From the NCBI RefSeq assembly GCF_019059575.1, contig NW_024881781.1, positions 434,001-498,000 on the forward strand: a stretch of DNA of 64,000 nt. The letters are read 5' to 3'. The notes under the pieces are model-generated. The model was not told the origin of the DNA. It searched no databases and saw nothing but the letters and a program-made list of their open reading frames with translations. The DNA is from Amphibalanus amphitrite. Taxonomy: Eukaryota; Arthropoda; Thecostraca; Balanomorpha; Balanidae. Position numbers and translations under genes: made by a program. Positions 32,831 through 45,600 of the stretch are shown one piece after another; position 1 is the stretch's first letter, and each line of letters starts with the position of its first letter.

Positions 32831-33094
32831 GGTCTTGTTTGGTGGCACAACGCTACACTGGCCTAAGCATATTGTGGCATTGGGTTTCCGTGGAAACAGA
32901 AAACTTGTGCGGACGCTCAAACCTGGGAGAGCCGTCAACTGCGTGAAGGCCCTCAAACGCTCTATCTGGTTGAAATAGCCTTGGCCGGTAGATGTGCACA
33001 TGCGCTTTATATTTAAGTGCCCTAATGTTGATGCAAATAAGCACTCAATTTATGGCACATATCATGCATAAATTTCAGCACAAAATTACTTGTA

Positions 33095-34066
33095 TTTGTA
33101 TTTATTGAAACCGTCAACAGGCACAAAACCCAATAAAAGACGGAGTTAAAAAGTAAAAGCACAAATAACACTAGTAAAAAATGCCACATTTATGTACAGG
33201 GCTCACCGAGAGCTAAGAAACGCCAATACACACTTCCTAAAAGATGATCGATTTGTAAACAGATCAGAGCTCGGCATTGTCTGGTATAAGGAGTTGGCTA
33301 GGCGCGGCAACCGACAGAACATTCCATTTCTGATCGTTTCAACTCGAGCCACGGGGACGTGCAGAATTGGTCGTGATCGAGTAAGTCTAGCTGGGACTGC
33401 AAAAGCAAACATGCTTACAATGTCAGTCGCATCGAATCTGCCGTTAAACACACCATGTAAGAAGGTAAGATCGTGCTGTAACAGTCGACTTGTGATTCGT
33501 TGAACCTTAAAGTGATTGAGCAGGTGTGCATAGTCCAATGAATCAGATGGTTTGCTAGAGTTTACGGCCAACCACATTAAAAACTTGTGCTGGACTCTGT
33601 CCAGTCGCACTATGTGCGATTTGGCGGCCCCAGACCAGATGACGCAGCCAAACTCTAGTATTGAACGCACATGCGCGTTAAAGGCCGTAATGAGGGGGCC
33701 AGGCTTGAGCCTACGACCCGCCGAAACACGAGATGTCTGCACTGATCGCAGGTAAATTCCTAGGGCGCGATTCGCCCTCCCAACGATGCTGTCAATGTGG
33801 GATGCAAAGGTTAATTTTGAGTCCAGTATGACACCCAGATCACGAATCTCCGATACACGATTTAAAGTAACGCTATGGATGAAGTATGGCGTCGTAATTG
33901 GCTTTGTACGCAGAGAGAAAGTTACTGCTTTGCATTTTTCGGGATTCAGCTTTAGCTTCCAGATGTCAGACCACGTACAAAGATTTTCTAGATCGGTTTG
34001 AAGGGCGACAGCATCTTCGGGAGAGCGAATACGCTTACAAAGTTTCAAGTCGTCTGCGTACTTGCA
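33095..34066 (-). pseudogene. 5'-truncated non-LTR retrotransposon (minus strand)
   Basis: On the minus strand the sequence begins with the reverse transcriptase active site YADDLKLCKR (34060 downward). It stays open for 281 codons to 33203, covering WSDIWKLKLNPEKCK, IRDLGVILDSKLTF and the thumb and C-terminal region. Everything upstream of the active site is missing, as expected from incomplete reverse transcription. The 3' end is an AAATAC-type tail at about 33090-33105 on the complementary strand. Confidence 0.85.
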
Positions 34067-34200
34067 TCACATTTCGCATTTGATTTAGGCGCATGAGGGT
34101 GTCACAGGCATCCAGCCAGCTTATTGTAGGCCTATTGATGTTTTCAAGGCTGGCAACTGTTTAGAAATGTAAATCAAAATGGAAATAAATAAATTTAAAT
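34067..34200 (+). mobile_element. Short 3' stub of a plus-strand LINE
   Basis: GCATGAGGGTGTCAC near 34092 matches GCATGAGGGCGTCAC in the 3' end of the LINE at 34319-36928. It is followed by an A-rich tail with TAAATAAAT. It lies between two longer LINE copies in opposite orientation. Confidence 0.5.
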
Positions 34201-34318
34201 TTTTTGACAATGAAAGCACGAAATATCTTCTCAATTTTTAATCGTATAAATCTACAATATCTGTAGATTTATATGGCTGTAGGCTTACTGGATTACTGTA
34301 GGATTACTGTAGGCTTAT

Positions 34319-36928
34319 GTGGCTGAACATCTTCAAATCGACAATGTCAACGCTTCATTCCGCAATGTCTTGTCATTCCGCATGACCAGGTTCGACACAT
34401 ACATTTACGTGGTGTACAGGCCCCCTTCATACTCAGCTGCTGACAATGACTGCCTCCAATCATTTCTCACAAGTAGCTGCATCGACAAGGAAGCCGTGCT
34501 CCTAGGCGATTTCAATCTCCCCACTATAGATTGGAGCTCACCTGACGACCCGACGAGACACGCCTCAGCATCTGACACCCGATTCAGCAACTTGTTCGAT
34601 CTGCTCGGCTTGACGCAGTGGGTCACGGAGCCCACATTCCCACGCTCGGGGAACATTCTTGACTTGATCTTAACAAACGAGAACGATCGAATGGGGCTGG
34701 TGTCGGTCCAAGCTCCTCCTCCTGGCTGTGACCACTGCAGCATCCACTGTCAGTACTTCTTTGATGTTGAAATCGCATTGCAACACACCTCGCTCCATCA
34801 CCTCTTATGGGAAAGAGGGAGATATGGAGACATGAATGCCATCTTGGCAGACATAGACTGGGATTTCGAATTCCAATTCCTCACTGCGCAAGAAGCACTC
34901 AAGCGATTGATGGACATCTTGTGCCCACTGATATCTCAACTGATACCAACTGCCAAGCAAGGAAAGGCTCGCCGGGTCCCATGGAAAACCAACCCACCTT
35001 CTTCGCTCAAACGTCGACGAGCATCCACCTGGTCAGCATACAAACAAGCCCGAGCATCCTACGGCAAGCAAGCGCCAACAACCCGATCACGACTGAATGA
35101 TTTCTTAGGCGTAAATAAACAACTCCGCAACTTTGCCGTTCGCTCGCAGATCGACTACGAGAAGACTCTCTTGTCTAAGTTGAAGGAAAGCCCGAAACTG
35201 CTCCATGCCTATCTGCGCCACAAGAAACAATGCAGGTCATCAGTCGGACCGCTGAAGGCGCCTTCGGGATCGATCATCGACGACCCGAAGTCGATGGCAG
35301 ATGTTTTTGTTGAGGCGTTTGCTGAAACGTTCTCCAATCAGGATCTACCCAACCCAGCTTCTCACCAGTCATGTGACGCGATACTTGAACATGTTGAGTT
35401 CACAGTAGAAGACGTCAGGACAATACTCTCCCAACTGTGCGTCAACTCCGCCATGGGGCCGGATGGTCTTCACCCTCATCTGCTAAAGGCTTGCGCTTCG
35501 AAGCTAGCACAACCACTGCACCGGATCTTCAAGCTGTCACTGTCAGAGGGAGTCTTGCCTGCTCTCTGGAAACTGTCACACGTTGTGCCCATCTACAAGA
35601 AGGGGTGTCGTCTCGACCCCCTTAACTATCGCCCAGTGAGCCTCCTATCAGTACCATCCAAGTGCCTGGAACGTCTGATCTATCGTGAACTGCGCGATTT
35701 CCTGACAGAAAACTCAATTCTTGCAGACGAACAGTTCGGATTCAGGTCGGGACGATCAACCGAAGACCAGCTTCTTCTCACTTATGACTATATATCAAAG
35801 CAGTGGGATGACGGGCACATCGTAGACCTGATTCTCTATGATTTCTCCAAGGCCTTTGACACAGTGAGCCATGTCGTCCTCATCGAGAAGCTCAGGTGCA
35901 TCGGTCTTCGAGGAACCATTCTGACATGGCTGCAAGAATTCCTCACGAACCGTACCATGCGGGTGGTGGTGAAGAGCACCCTGAGCACCCCAAGAAGTGT
36001 GCGCAGTGGCGTGCCGCAAGGCTCCATCCTGGGACCAGCGCTCTTCCTTATCTATATAAACCATCTAGCGACCCAGCTCAGGTGCCAGTACAAGATTTTT
36101 GCGGACGACTTGAAGGTATACATGTGCATCACCAAACCTGAGATCGACATGTCGAATTTTCAGTCTGATGTCGACGTACTGCACACAACCGCATCATCAT
36201 GGGGCCTGAGCATGAACCTGAAGAAATGCGCCGTCATGAGGTTCCAGAGACGATTCCATGCGCCGCTGAGACCCACCTATTTCTTGCAGGACGAACTGCT
36301 TCCCTGGACACACTCCCATGTGGATCTGGGAGTCACTGTCGATGACGACCTGAAGTTCCATGGGCAAGCAAGAGGTGCAGCAAGGAAGGCGGGTGGCGTT
36401 GCCCACAACTTTCTGAGAGCTACCCTCTGTAGAGAGCCGGACTTCATGGTTCATGTCCTCAGTACACATATACGCCCTGTCCTTGAGTACGCGTCGGTGG
36501 TGTGGAACACTGGTTTTGTTGAAGACTCTAAGAGACTCGAGGCAGTGCAAAGACTATGGACTCGTCACATCAGGGACCTGAAGGACAAGACCTACGAAGA
36601 GCGGCTCAGATCACTCAACCTGTACTCTGTCAAGGGACGCCTACTGCGGGCAGATCTGATAAAATGCTGGAAAATATTCAGAGGACGTTGTCCGATAAAA
36701 CCGGCAGATCTCTGGGACATTGCAACCGACCATCGCACCCGAGGCAACATGTACAAGATCAAGACTCGTCGCTGTTAGCTCGATACCAGGGCGCGTTTCT
36801 TCTCGGAGAGAGTTGTCAGCGAATGGAACTCTCTACCCAATCAGGTCGTTAACTCGGAATCCATATCCGAATTCAAGACAAGCCTGGCAGAAGCTCTAGG
36901 CAGCCGACTGTTTGAATATGACGCATGA
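34319..36928 (+). pseudogene. 5'-truncated non-LTR retrotransposon ORF with one in-frame stop
   Basis: An open frame of 819 codons starts inside an apurinic-type endonuclease domain (VVYRPPSYS, LLGDFNLPTIDW, CDHCSI). It continues through reverse transcriptase: VVPIYKKG, LNYRPVSLLSV, FGFRSGRST, YDFSKAFDTV, SGVPQGSILGP and FADDLKVY near 36099. A TAG at 36776-36778 interrupts it. The same frame then continues for 49 codons (LDTRARFFSERVVSEWNSLP... to FEYDA) to TGA at 36926-36928. The N-terminus is missing. One stop in an otherwise open frame implies a fairly young but inactive copy. The clade is Jockey/CR1-like by general appearance only. Confidence 0.9.
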
Positions 36929-37885
36929 GGGCGTCACGGTGGAAGCTTCAAGCAAGTAGTCCACCATGTGAAGCTCATCGAGTCCAGGCAGACAACGAGC
37001 AATGTCTCAATTAAATCCTGTGTCACATTCCCGAATATCTGTTAGCAGACGCACTATTCCAGCTCTCACATGTACCTTACTCCATCTTACCGTGGGAGTA
37101 TTGGCGCGTCTCTGATTCTTGGTTTCCTTCCCATCCCCATGCATTGGACGGGACGTGGAAACCTAACAGGTGAGTCTGTTGCGATGAAAGGCAATTAAGA
37201 AATCCTAAAAATATTACGTTTATCAGTATCGTAAGCCATAAATAAAAGTGTAAGTTCTAGCACATCCTTACCTTGGGAGGGTAAAGATTATACAATAATC
37301 TATCGAAACTGCAGGCACAAAACACGCAAATGGAAAAAAAACGCCTATATTGTTGCCAGCGGGACAAATGCATCAAACGCGCCAGCCTCGAAACGGAAAT
37401 TTTGTCATTTCTACGGAGTAGAATGCTCACTAAACAGCTCCTGAACCTAGCGGACAATTTTTTTTTTACATTTGAACTCTGCTGGTTGAGTAAATTTGTT
37501 TACTAAATTCACAAAAATTATTTTAAATTACTTCAAAAATTGTTAAATATCATTTGTGAAAGTAAATGAAAAAATACAAATACAAAAAAGTAATGTCAAA
37601 TAATCTTGAGAGGGTATAAATCAGTGGAATGGAATCAACTTCCGACACAATATAGAACTTCGATATGTTTTGATGTTTTATTTATGTCTGTGGTTATTTG
37701 ATGGCCTTGGTTATTTGTGATTTGGGGTGAATAGGCGCTTGGGCTTTGTTGTGTAACAATTACGTTTTTCTGGTATTTTTGGTTGATAGTTGTTGTCGGC
37801 TTCTTATTGCTATTTCATTTGATTTGTGTGGCTGCATTGCCACCTCTCAAATCAAAATATGTGTGTTGCAGTTTGTGTTTTATCA
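36929..37885. other. LINE 3' region and gene-free interval
   Basis: Holds the 3' untranslated part of the LINE to about 37030, then AT-rich sequence with no recognised gene. An AAATACAAATAC tract near 37570-37590 may be another LINE tail. Confidence 0.4.
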
Positions 37886-37893
37886 CCCATGTT

Positions 37894-38208
37894 CCAGTCT
37901 GCAAAACATGGCAGGGAGCTCGACAAGATTTTCGGGGCAGACAAAATCCTGCCCCGAATCAGAATGCTGAGTCCAGGGGCAGCCCAATTCCTGCCCCTAA
38001 TGATGCAAATAATGTAACGATATAATGATGTCAATGTAGGAAGCAGTAAGAAGCTGAGAAAATCACTTCTGTGTCAATTTTTTAACTTCTGCACCAGATT
38101 TTCCTGTTTCTGCCCCAATCTTCCTGAAACCTGCCCCTATTTCTGCCCCAACCTGTGGTGTCTGCCCCGACGAGATCTCGTCGAAGCCTGCCACGTTTTG
38201 CAGACTGG
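37894..38208. mobile_element. 315-bp miniature element, 8-bp target duplication
   Basis: The inverted ends of about 47 bp start CCAGTCTGCAAAAC. The perfect 8-bp direct repeat CCCATGTT lies at 37886-37893 and 38209-38216. The interior carries many CTGCCCC units. An 8-bp duplication suggests mobilisation by a hAT-like or related transposase. Confidence 0.85.
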
Positions 38209-38372
38209 CCCATGTTGACACTTGACAGTATCAGTGTTAGGTGTATTTTTTATTTACCCTAGCTAGGCTTAAGACATTGCACAGGGTAGGTAGGTATTTC
38301 ACCTAAGGTATTGCTAGGATATGAACTCAAGGTAAAACCAAGGCTATATCAGTAGGTGGAACTAAGGTCAAG

Positions 38373-38690
38373 CGTGCCCATTTTTGGGAACGCAGTCTCG
38401 TTCCCATGTTTGGGAATGAAAAAACAAAATATGGGAACGCCATGTAGGCATTATTTAAAACAAGAAGAACCGTTAAATGACGTCAAAAATATAAAATGAA
38501 CATGAACCTCAGTCCTCAACCGCCTGGTATCTCTGATATTGTAAAGCCCAGCATAGTTTCAAATCGTTCCCCTATTACTAAAGCAGTCCACCACCCGGAC
38601 CGTGTGCCCAAATTTGGGAACGCTCTTACACTGGCACTGCAAGCATTCGTTATTGTGGGAACGGTGTACCCAAATTTGGGAACGATTTCA
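38373..38690. repeat. Cluster of CCCAAATTTGGGAACG palindromes
   Basis: Variants of CCCANNTTTGGGAACG occur at about 38378, 38400, 38607 and 38668. A GGGAACG half occurs near 38434 and 38658. The arrangement is partly inverted, so it could be a small foldback element. No target duplication was found. Confidence 0.5.
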
Positions 38691-38800
38691 CCGACGCCTT
38701 TCACGGGTAAGGGTTGCAGAATAATGGTTGCCGATGTGAAAACTGTACACAGGGATTTCTGGAGATAAAGAAATGGATGCACGGAGATGAAGAGGATAAG

Positions 38801-38985
38801 TTAGCCCCGCGTCTGATTGATGCCTCTCGGAAGTCGGATGACGAAGCTTCTACGTCATCCGGCCAATCCCGTGCAAGGTCGGTGGGGGGGGGGGGGTGGG
38901 GGGTGGGGCTCGGCTGCGGTTATGGAACGTGATTGGCCGGACGACGTAGAATCTTCGTCATCCGAAAGACATCGAACGCGGGGTA
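38801..38985. mobile_element. Palindromic miniature element, copy 2
   Basis: The same family as 4549-5043: ends CCCCGCGT..GAT and core TCTACGTCATCCGGCCAATC, with inverted arms of about 60 bp. A run of G near 38884-38892 lies in the loop. GATAA occurs on both sides and may be a 5-bp target duplication. Confidence 0.65.
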
Positions 38986-39310
38986 GATAAAACATGATAT
39001 GGGAAGAATTGTGAAATGCTGATTTGCCGTTACGAAGAATGCGAGACCGAATATGAGAAGTGCAGAAGGAATAAAAATGATACGAGGAATGTATGGACAA
39101 AAATCTGCACCATGAAAATGAAGATAACACATTAGATTGTGTCAGTGCGGTGCCGGTTTCCTCTGGTTTCGTCTACATCTGCTGACGATCCTGGTGGGTC
39201 GGGCATGTTGTATAAATGCCTGCAGTCAACGGCTGCCGACAATAGAGTAACCTTGCCCATTTTGATCATTATCTCCCACCCTATGTTTGCCCCCAGCGTA
39301 GCAGTGTACC

Positions 39311-39611
39311 ATGAACCCATTCCTGGAGTCAGAGGAGCCCCCTGGGGTCAGTGCCGCCGCTGCCGGCCCATCCACCGTCAGTGTCGCTCCGACAGCCACG
39401 TCGTCCGCAGCAGCCGACGACCCGCCGGCCATCTCCATAGACGAGATCGCCAAGAAGCTACTGCGCGAGAATTTCTACCTGACGGCGCTGGAGCTGCACC
39501 TGGAGCTGGCCGAGCTTGGCGCTGAGCTGCCACGGCTGCGCAGCTTCTTCAGCAACCCGGGCAACTTTGAGCGCCAGACGCCGTTCAAACCCGAACTCGG
39601 TGGACAGCTCC
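39311..39611 (+). CDS. RELCH: RELCH exon 1
   Basis: ATG in ACCATGA context; encodes an Ala/Ser-rich N-terminus and the first LisH motif with FFSNPGNFERQ. Donor GTAAGT, phase 1. Confidence 0.95.
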
Positions 39612-42600
39612 GTAAGTAAATTCTCTGGGGCTGCGGACGGTGCATCTATGGATGTATTCAGTGGTTTCTTGCCCTTTATTTTCTATGAGTAGTTTGGTTT
39701 CATTGACATCGGGGATTAAAAGCGCTATGTTCTAATATTCTGTATTTTTATTGGATGCATGGAAAGTTTTTTTTTTTTTTTTGCTTACATGCCCATTGTC
39801 CACACTTCGGATGCTCATTTATCAAATAGAATATAGATCGATCGAATTGCGTCAAACTCACATTTGAGGACGTATGGTTTGTGTTTGGAGCACCCATGAC
39901 ACTCATAACCAAGAGCTACCCCACAGCGTACTGATTTATTCTCGGTTTCACTCCCCACAGCTCGCACGTCGAGTCAGGCCACGCTGGACTCGATCGACCT
40001 GGGACGGTACTCGGAAGACGGCGAGAGACTGGCCGACGAACGGACGGCGCTGCTCGAGTTTGAGCTGCGCAAAGCGCACGACACCATCAAATCACTACGG
40101 GCCAACCTGACCGGGGCGACTGGTGAGGAGACTGAAGGGGACGGGGTTGAAATTAAGGGTCGAAAAGCCAGCAGACTGAAGGGGAGAGGGTTGAAATTAA
40201 GGGCCGAAAAGCCAGCAGGATTTGGCGGTGTGGACTGTTGTCTGAATGCATTGCAATACGTGACCTCTCGTATTCCTAAGTCGTTGACTGTGACATACCT
40301 TATTTCACTTATGTATTTGCGATATATTTCGTTAAGTTTCCTTGTACAGGCGTGGTTTGCGTCGTAAAGGTTGTATCGAGACGTTAAAGGGACCCTCCCA
40401 CCTTAACATAAGATTTGAGTTGAGATAGCCAAAATGGGGTCCCTGGCTCACAATTACCGGTTTCGGCACTCACAACATCGAGAAATGCCTTAAATCGGAA
40501 ATATTGAATTTCAAAATTGCAGCATTTTGATTCAGAGGGGCTAATGCTTAGGAATACCCCTCTGAATGTGTGACGTCAGCGCAAATATCTAAGGATTTTT
40601 AAATGTTTGACTAAAACGTTTTGTAGCACGCGGTGGTATATGCTATTTGCGCGCAACATCTGCCGCAAACGCCGCTTTTCTAAAATAAAGTCGCTAGAAA
40701 CAGCGGAGATCCCAAAAAAGTAAACAAAAGTAAAAGTCTAATATCTTGAAAACCGGTGAATATTTTTCGGTGAAATTTGGTAGATATTCGTTTTCGCTCT
40801 TTCTGAACCGAGCGACATCACTTTCATGCCAATTCATGAACTTTTTTGAAGGTGGGAGGGTCCCTTTAATATGTGCCATAAGCCATTAAATAATGTCTCA
40901 ATTTCCTGCCTCGATCTGGCGCATTGTCCGCCGGTGACCTCTCTATGACCTTTCACCCCTTGCGCCCGTCAGAGCTGAACACACCCGACCACGGCGGTGA
41001 TCGGCCCATCACTGACGATGACCCGATCAAACCGCACGAGAAGCGCGCTCTCAACTTCCTCATCAACGAGTACCTCCTGAGACACGGCTACAAGCTCACG
41101 TCGATCGCGTTCTCGGACGAGAACGAGGACCAGGTTAGTGGTCTGATGTAAGCGGAGGACAAAAAGGAATAAGGATAGAGTCGTGTAAGCTAGATATTTT
41201 TTTTTTTTTTGTCGTACCACAGTTGTATGTATTGCCTTGCGTGCTCTTGTCAAGCTCACTGTGTTGGTTACCATCATTTCTCTAATCTCTTATCAGAGCT
41301 TCTTCTAATTCCACGAGTGTCCTGATACGACATGTGATGCTTGCGAGTTATACGATTTGCATCAAGCGCACTTAACCGTCACGTTCCACGCCTGTGCAGG
41401 ATGTCGAGGACTGGGACGACGTCGGCCTGAACGTGGCCAAGCCGCCCGACCTGTTGCACTTTTTCCGCGAGGGCGGCAGCCGTCCGTCGGAGCCGCCGGC
41501 GCCGCCGCCGGCGCCGCCGCCGCCGCCCACGCCTCCCCCGGGCACCGACTGCGAGTGCCAGACGGAAGAGGACCCCGTGCACGCTCAGCTACAGAACGAT
41601 ATTACCGCGCTCATGGACAAAATCGAGGTGCTCGAGAGGTGAGCTTGTCACTACTGGAACTGAAGGGGTGGGTGGTTTGCTGAGATGACATGACGGGTAG
41701 ATCAGATTTTTGAAGACTCGTTATTGAGGTAATTAGTAAACATCAACCTTTTTCGTGTTAAAACGTCCACTCTAATGCGTAAAAAGGAAAGTGCGATCCT
41801 ACGCAAAAACCAGTGCCAGTCAATTGTTCGGTAAACGTACTTTTGTCGGGTAATTGTCGTGTTTAGTCGTAGCAACGAACTTGACATAAGCAGCTGCTTA
41901 AACAGGCACCCCTGACTAACCCCTGCGTCTCTGCGCACCGGCAGCCAGCTGAGCGCGGTGCGCTCGTTTGCCGCCGATGCCGCCGCCGCCGCCGATACGG
42001 CCGAGAGCGTCATCCACGGCGTCAGCACGGCGTCACCGGCCGCTGACGGCGCCGGCGACTCGACCGCCTCGGGCGACGAGTCGCTGGAGAGCGAGCTCGC
42101 CCGTACGGAGAGCCAGAACCGACTGAACACGCTGAAAATGGCCGGGAGAGAGGCGCAGCCGCCGTCACTGGAGAGCAGGTGGGCTCGAGCTGCCGCTGAC
42201 ACGCACAGAGAACGCCGAGCATTGGCAGGCTAAGGGGTGTGTCCATTGTCAGTCTGCCCTATCAGCTACAGTTGGAGCTCCATTTAACTTTTCATATGTC
42301 CCTTTTGATTGCACATGATTGTGACTGGTTGTGTGCGCCACAATGGAAACTGTTGGTGTCACTTCCAACCAGAGATGTTACTCCCCCTCTTGGGATTTTC
42401 AATCTCTGTCAGTCAGGTACCGGAGGAAACCACTCCGATTCTGACCCCGTTCCCCCCACCCCTCCGTCAGTGCCGTACCGGAGCGTTTCCGACGCGCGGT
42501 GCTGGCGGCCTGTATCCACGAACAGTCCGAGGGAGCGGCCGATGAGACCATCGAGCGCCTGCAGCTGGAGGTGGCCCAACTGAGCAGCTCACCCGAGCAG

Positions 42601-45600
42601 GCGGTGCTCCAGCTGGCCCGCTGTCTGCCGCACATTGTGCCCAACGTCATACTGGCCAAACGGGAGGTGGGAACGATGGTAGACGGCGAATGGCGGGGCT
42701 TAGGGTAATGGGAGCGCATCGGGATTTTAGTGTAATGAGTATTTCAAATTTTAATGCATCCAGTTGCCAGCTAGAGTATTTAGCTCGTTTTCAGAACCGA
42801 TTTTTCAAAGTACTGATTTCTTAAGTGCTGATATTATATAAGCACCGATATTTTACGCGTATATAATTGATGAGTTATGCGAGGGTGTCCATCATCGAGT
42901 TATCCGTTTTCAGTATATTTTCCCCCATCCATGGTCAGAGTGCCATTATTGTACTCATCTCCCGTAATTCAGCGCCTGATGCGGCCCTCTTCTCCAGGAG
43001 CTGATCCCGCTGCTGTTGTCGGCCATCCAGCTTCACCCAGACGTCCGGCAACGGGACGTGCTACTCAACCTGCTGTTCAACCTCATCAAGCGACCCGACG
43101 CCCAGCAGCGCGCTGTCATACTGGCTGGTGAGTCACTGGCCGTCACTGATCCTCACAGCTGGCTAGCTGACTGGTAGTCGCTACTCGCTAGTCGCTAGTG
43201 AGTAGCGACTGTCACTGACCTTCACTGGTTATCACTGGTCATCAAAGCCGTCTCCGGAGATTAGTAACATTCAGCCAGCGGTCAGCGACGGTCACTGATC
43301 GTCACCCGCTAGATGCCTTCGCTGGCGCACACTGCGTTTGGTGCATACGGCGACGTTCTTTGAATTATCTGATGATGTCTCCCATGATGCTGTTTTCTCT
43401 GACAGGGTTCCACTCTCTGGTGTGAGTGTCCCACCTGTTTCCCAATCAGATGATCTATAATTTGGCCTGTCCACCAACCATTTTCTATTTTCTGTGATAG
43501 GGTTCCGGTCTCTAGTGGCCCGTCTCTGTCCGGGTCGACTCGAGGAGGAGGTACTGCCGCAGTGTTGGGAACAAATCAGTCACAAGTACTTTGAGCGTCG
43601 GCTACTGGTGGCAGAGGCGTGCGCAGTGCTGGCGCCCTTCATACCGGTAAGGGCAGACTCAGGGTGGGTTTCAGTGTGTGATTTTTATGCAATGGATAAT
43701 CAAAGACAGGCGTGGACCTGACTGACTCTACATGACTTGACCCGACCTTTTTAGTCTCAGCTGCGCGGCTCGCTGGTCGGGTTCATGCTCCACCAAATGG
43801 TGACCTGACCTGACCTGACCTGAACTGACTTGTCTTTAACAGCCTGAGCTGCGCGGCTCGCTGGTGTGGTCCATGCTTCACCAAATGGTGACCTGACCTG
43901 ACCTTTTTAGTCTGAGCTGCGCGGCTCGCTGGTCGGGTTCATGCTCCACCAAATGGTGACCTGACCTGACCTGACCTGAACTGACTTGTCTTTAACAGCC
44001 TGAGCTGCGCGGCTCGCTGGTCTGGTCGATGCTGCACCAAATGGTGACGGATGAGAAGGAGGCGGCTGTTCGAGAGGCGGCCATCCGCAGTCTGGCAGTG
44101 GTGCTGGTGCATTGTGACGATGACGACAAGTTCTCACAGGTCAGTGGTGCCTACACCAAACGAGTGGGACCCAAGGCTTGGGCTTGCTTATGCTTGTGGA
44201 AGAGGGAGGTTCATCGCTTTTACTTACTGCCTTTATCACAAACTGCCGGAACCTGTTGTGTTGATCAGCGTAACTTTAAGAGCGAACTGATGGAAACTGA
44301 TTGATTACGCCTACCGTCTCACATCACTATTTTTTTTTAATGAAAGCTGTCCATTCACTTCCCTCCCCAACCGTTTAACCTAACCTGCCCTCCTCACCCC
44401 ACCCTCACAGTCCCCCCTCCTCAGCCGTGTAACCGGCCAACTCCCGCCCCTCGGCAGGCCTGGGAGCTGACGGCTCGGCTGCTCGAGGACCGCTGTGAGC
44501 CGGTGCAGCGGTCGGCCGCCGAACTCCTGCTGCCCGTCGTGGCTCGCTGGGCCTCTCAGCTGGGGCGGCTCTCCGACCGACTGGTACCGCACGCGCTCAA
44601 CGCCGCACGACAGGCCGCTCAGGTGGGTTGTTTGTTTGATTATTAGGGCTTAGGGCGCGTCGGCTTAGGTGTGTTCTGCAACGGCCGCTGGGTTGTAGGG
44701 GAGGGATTAGTGTGTGTGTAGGCAGTAATCTGTTGACTCTGTCCACGGTGTGTGGCTGAGGTTGCCTGTTATAGCCGTGTGTGAGCCGTGTTAGGAGTCT
44801 CCGGATTATTTCATTTACAGTGTGAGCTGGGAGTCGTCTGATGAGCATATGTACGGTGTGTGTTCTCAGTAGCATTTTATTACATAAGTTTGCTTATGTT
44901 CGGAATGGATTAACCTGTTCCCGATTTGTGCTCCGAGTAACCTTTTGACAGTATTGACGTTCTGTCTTCGAACTCTTCTGTCACCTAAGCTTCCAGCAGT
45001 CACGTGTACCCCGATGACCATGTGTGTGTTACTTCACATCGTCAGTCGGCCGACTGGACGGTGGCCGTCTGTATCGTGTATGATGTGCGTGCTCTCAGTT
45101 TGTCCGGCTGAATGTGTGTACCGTGTACTGTTTGACAGCGCCAGCCGGCCGACTGGACGGTGTCCGTGTGGATCCAGGTCCTCATGACCCTCCTGGACCA
45201 GGCCTTCCTCTGGGTGGTCTCGGCCGGCCCGCACCTGGACAGGGTGGAAAACGACTCCATGGGCATCACGTGTAAGTCACAGCCAAACGCTCTGACGTAG
45301 TAACGAATAATGTAGACCGCGGTATCCGCTCACGCGTAACTTGTGTCACAGGATGCGGCGTATGAAAACTGATTCGCCCAGCAGTTTGTATTTTCCAGCA
45401 GCATGATTCTCAATGTGTGATCCATTTCACGGTTTTGCGTTCATCCCTGAAAGCCTGGATGGATGATAATTTATTTCTGGAATACCGCTGAATGTATATA
45501 TTTATACTTGCTCTCACCCGAAATAGTACCATTCATTGGTTGTTCATCAGTGTCTCATCACGTCCATCCCCATCTCCCCGTCTCCCGCACCAGACCGTGA

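Noticed and set aside
32458..32946. 162-codon plus frame starting MWPRVNGVT
   Set aside because: Other frames of the same DNA show retrotransposon RNase H and zinc-region remnants, so this frame is a shifted reading of a decayed LINE.
34405..36550. Minus-strand and shifted frames within the LINE at 34319-36928
   Set aside because: They are shadows of the reverse transcriptase frame, which alone carries family motifs.
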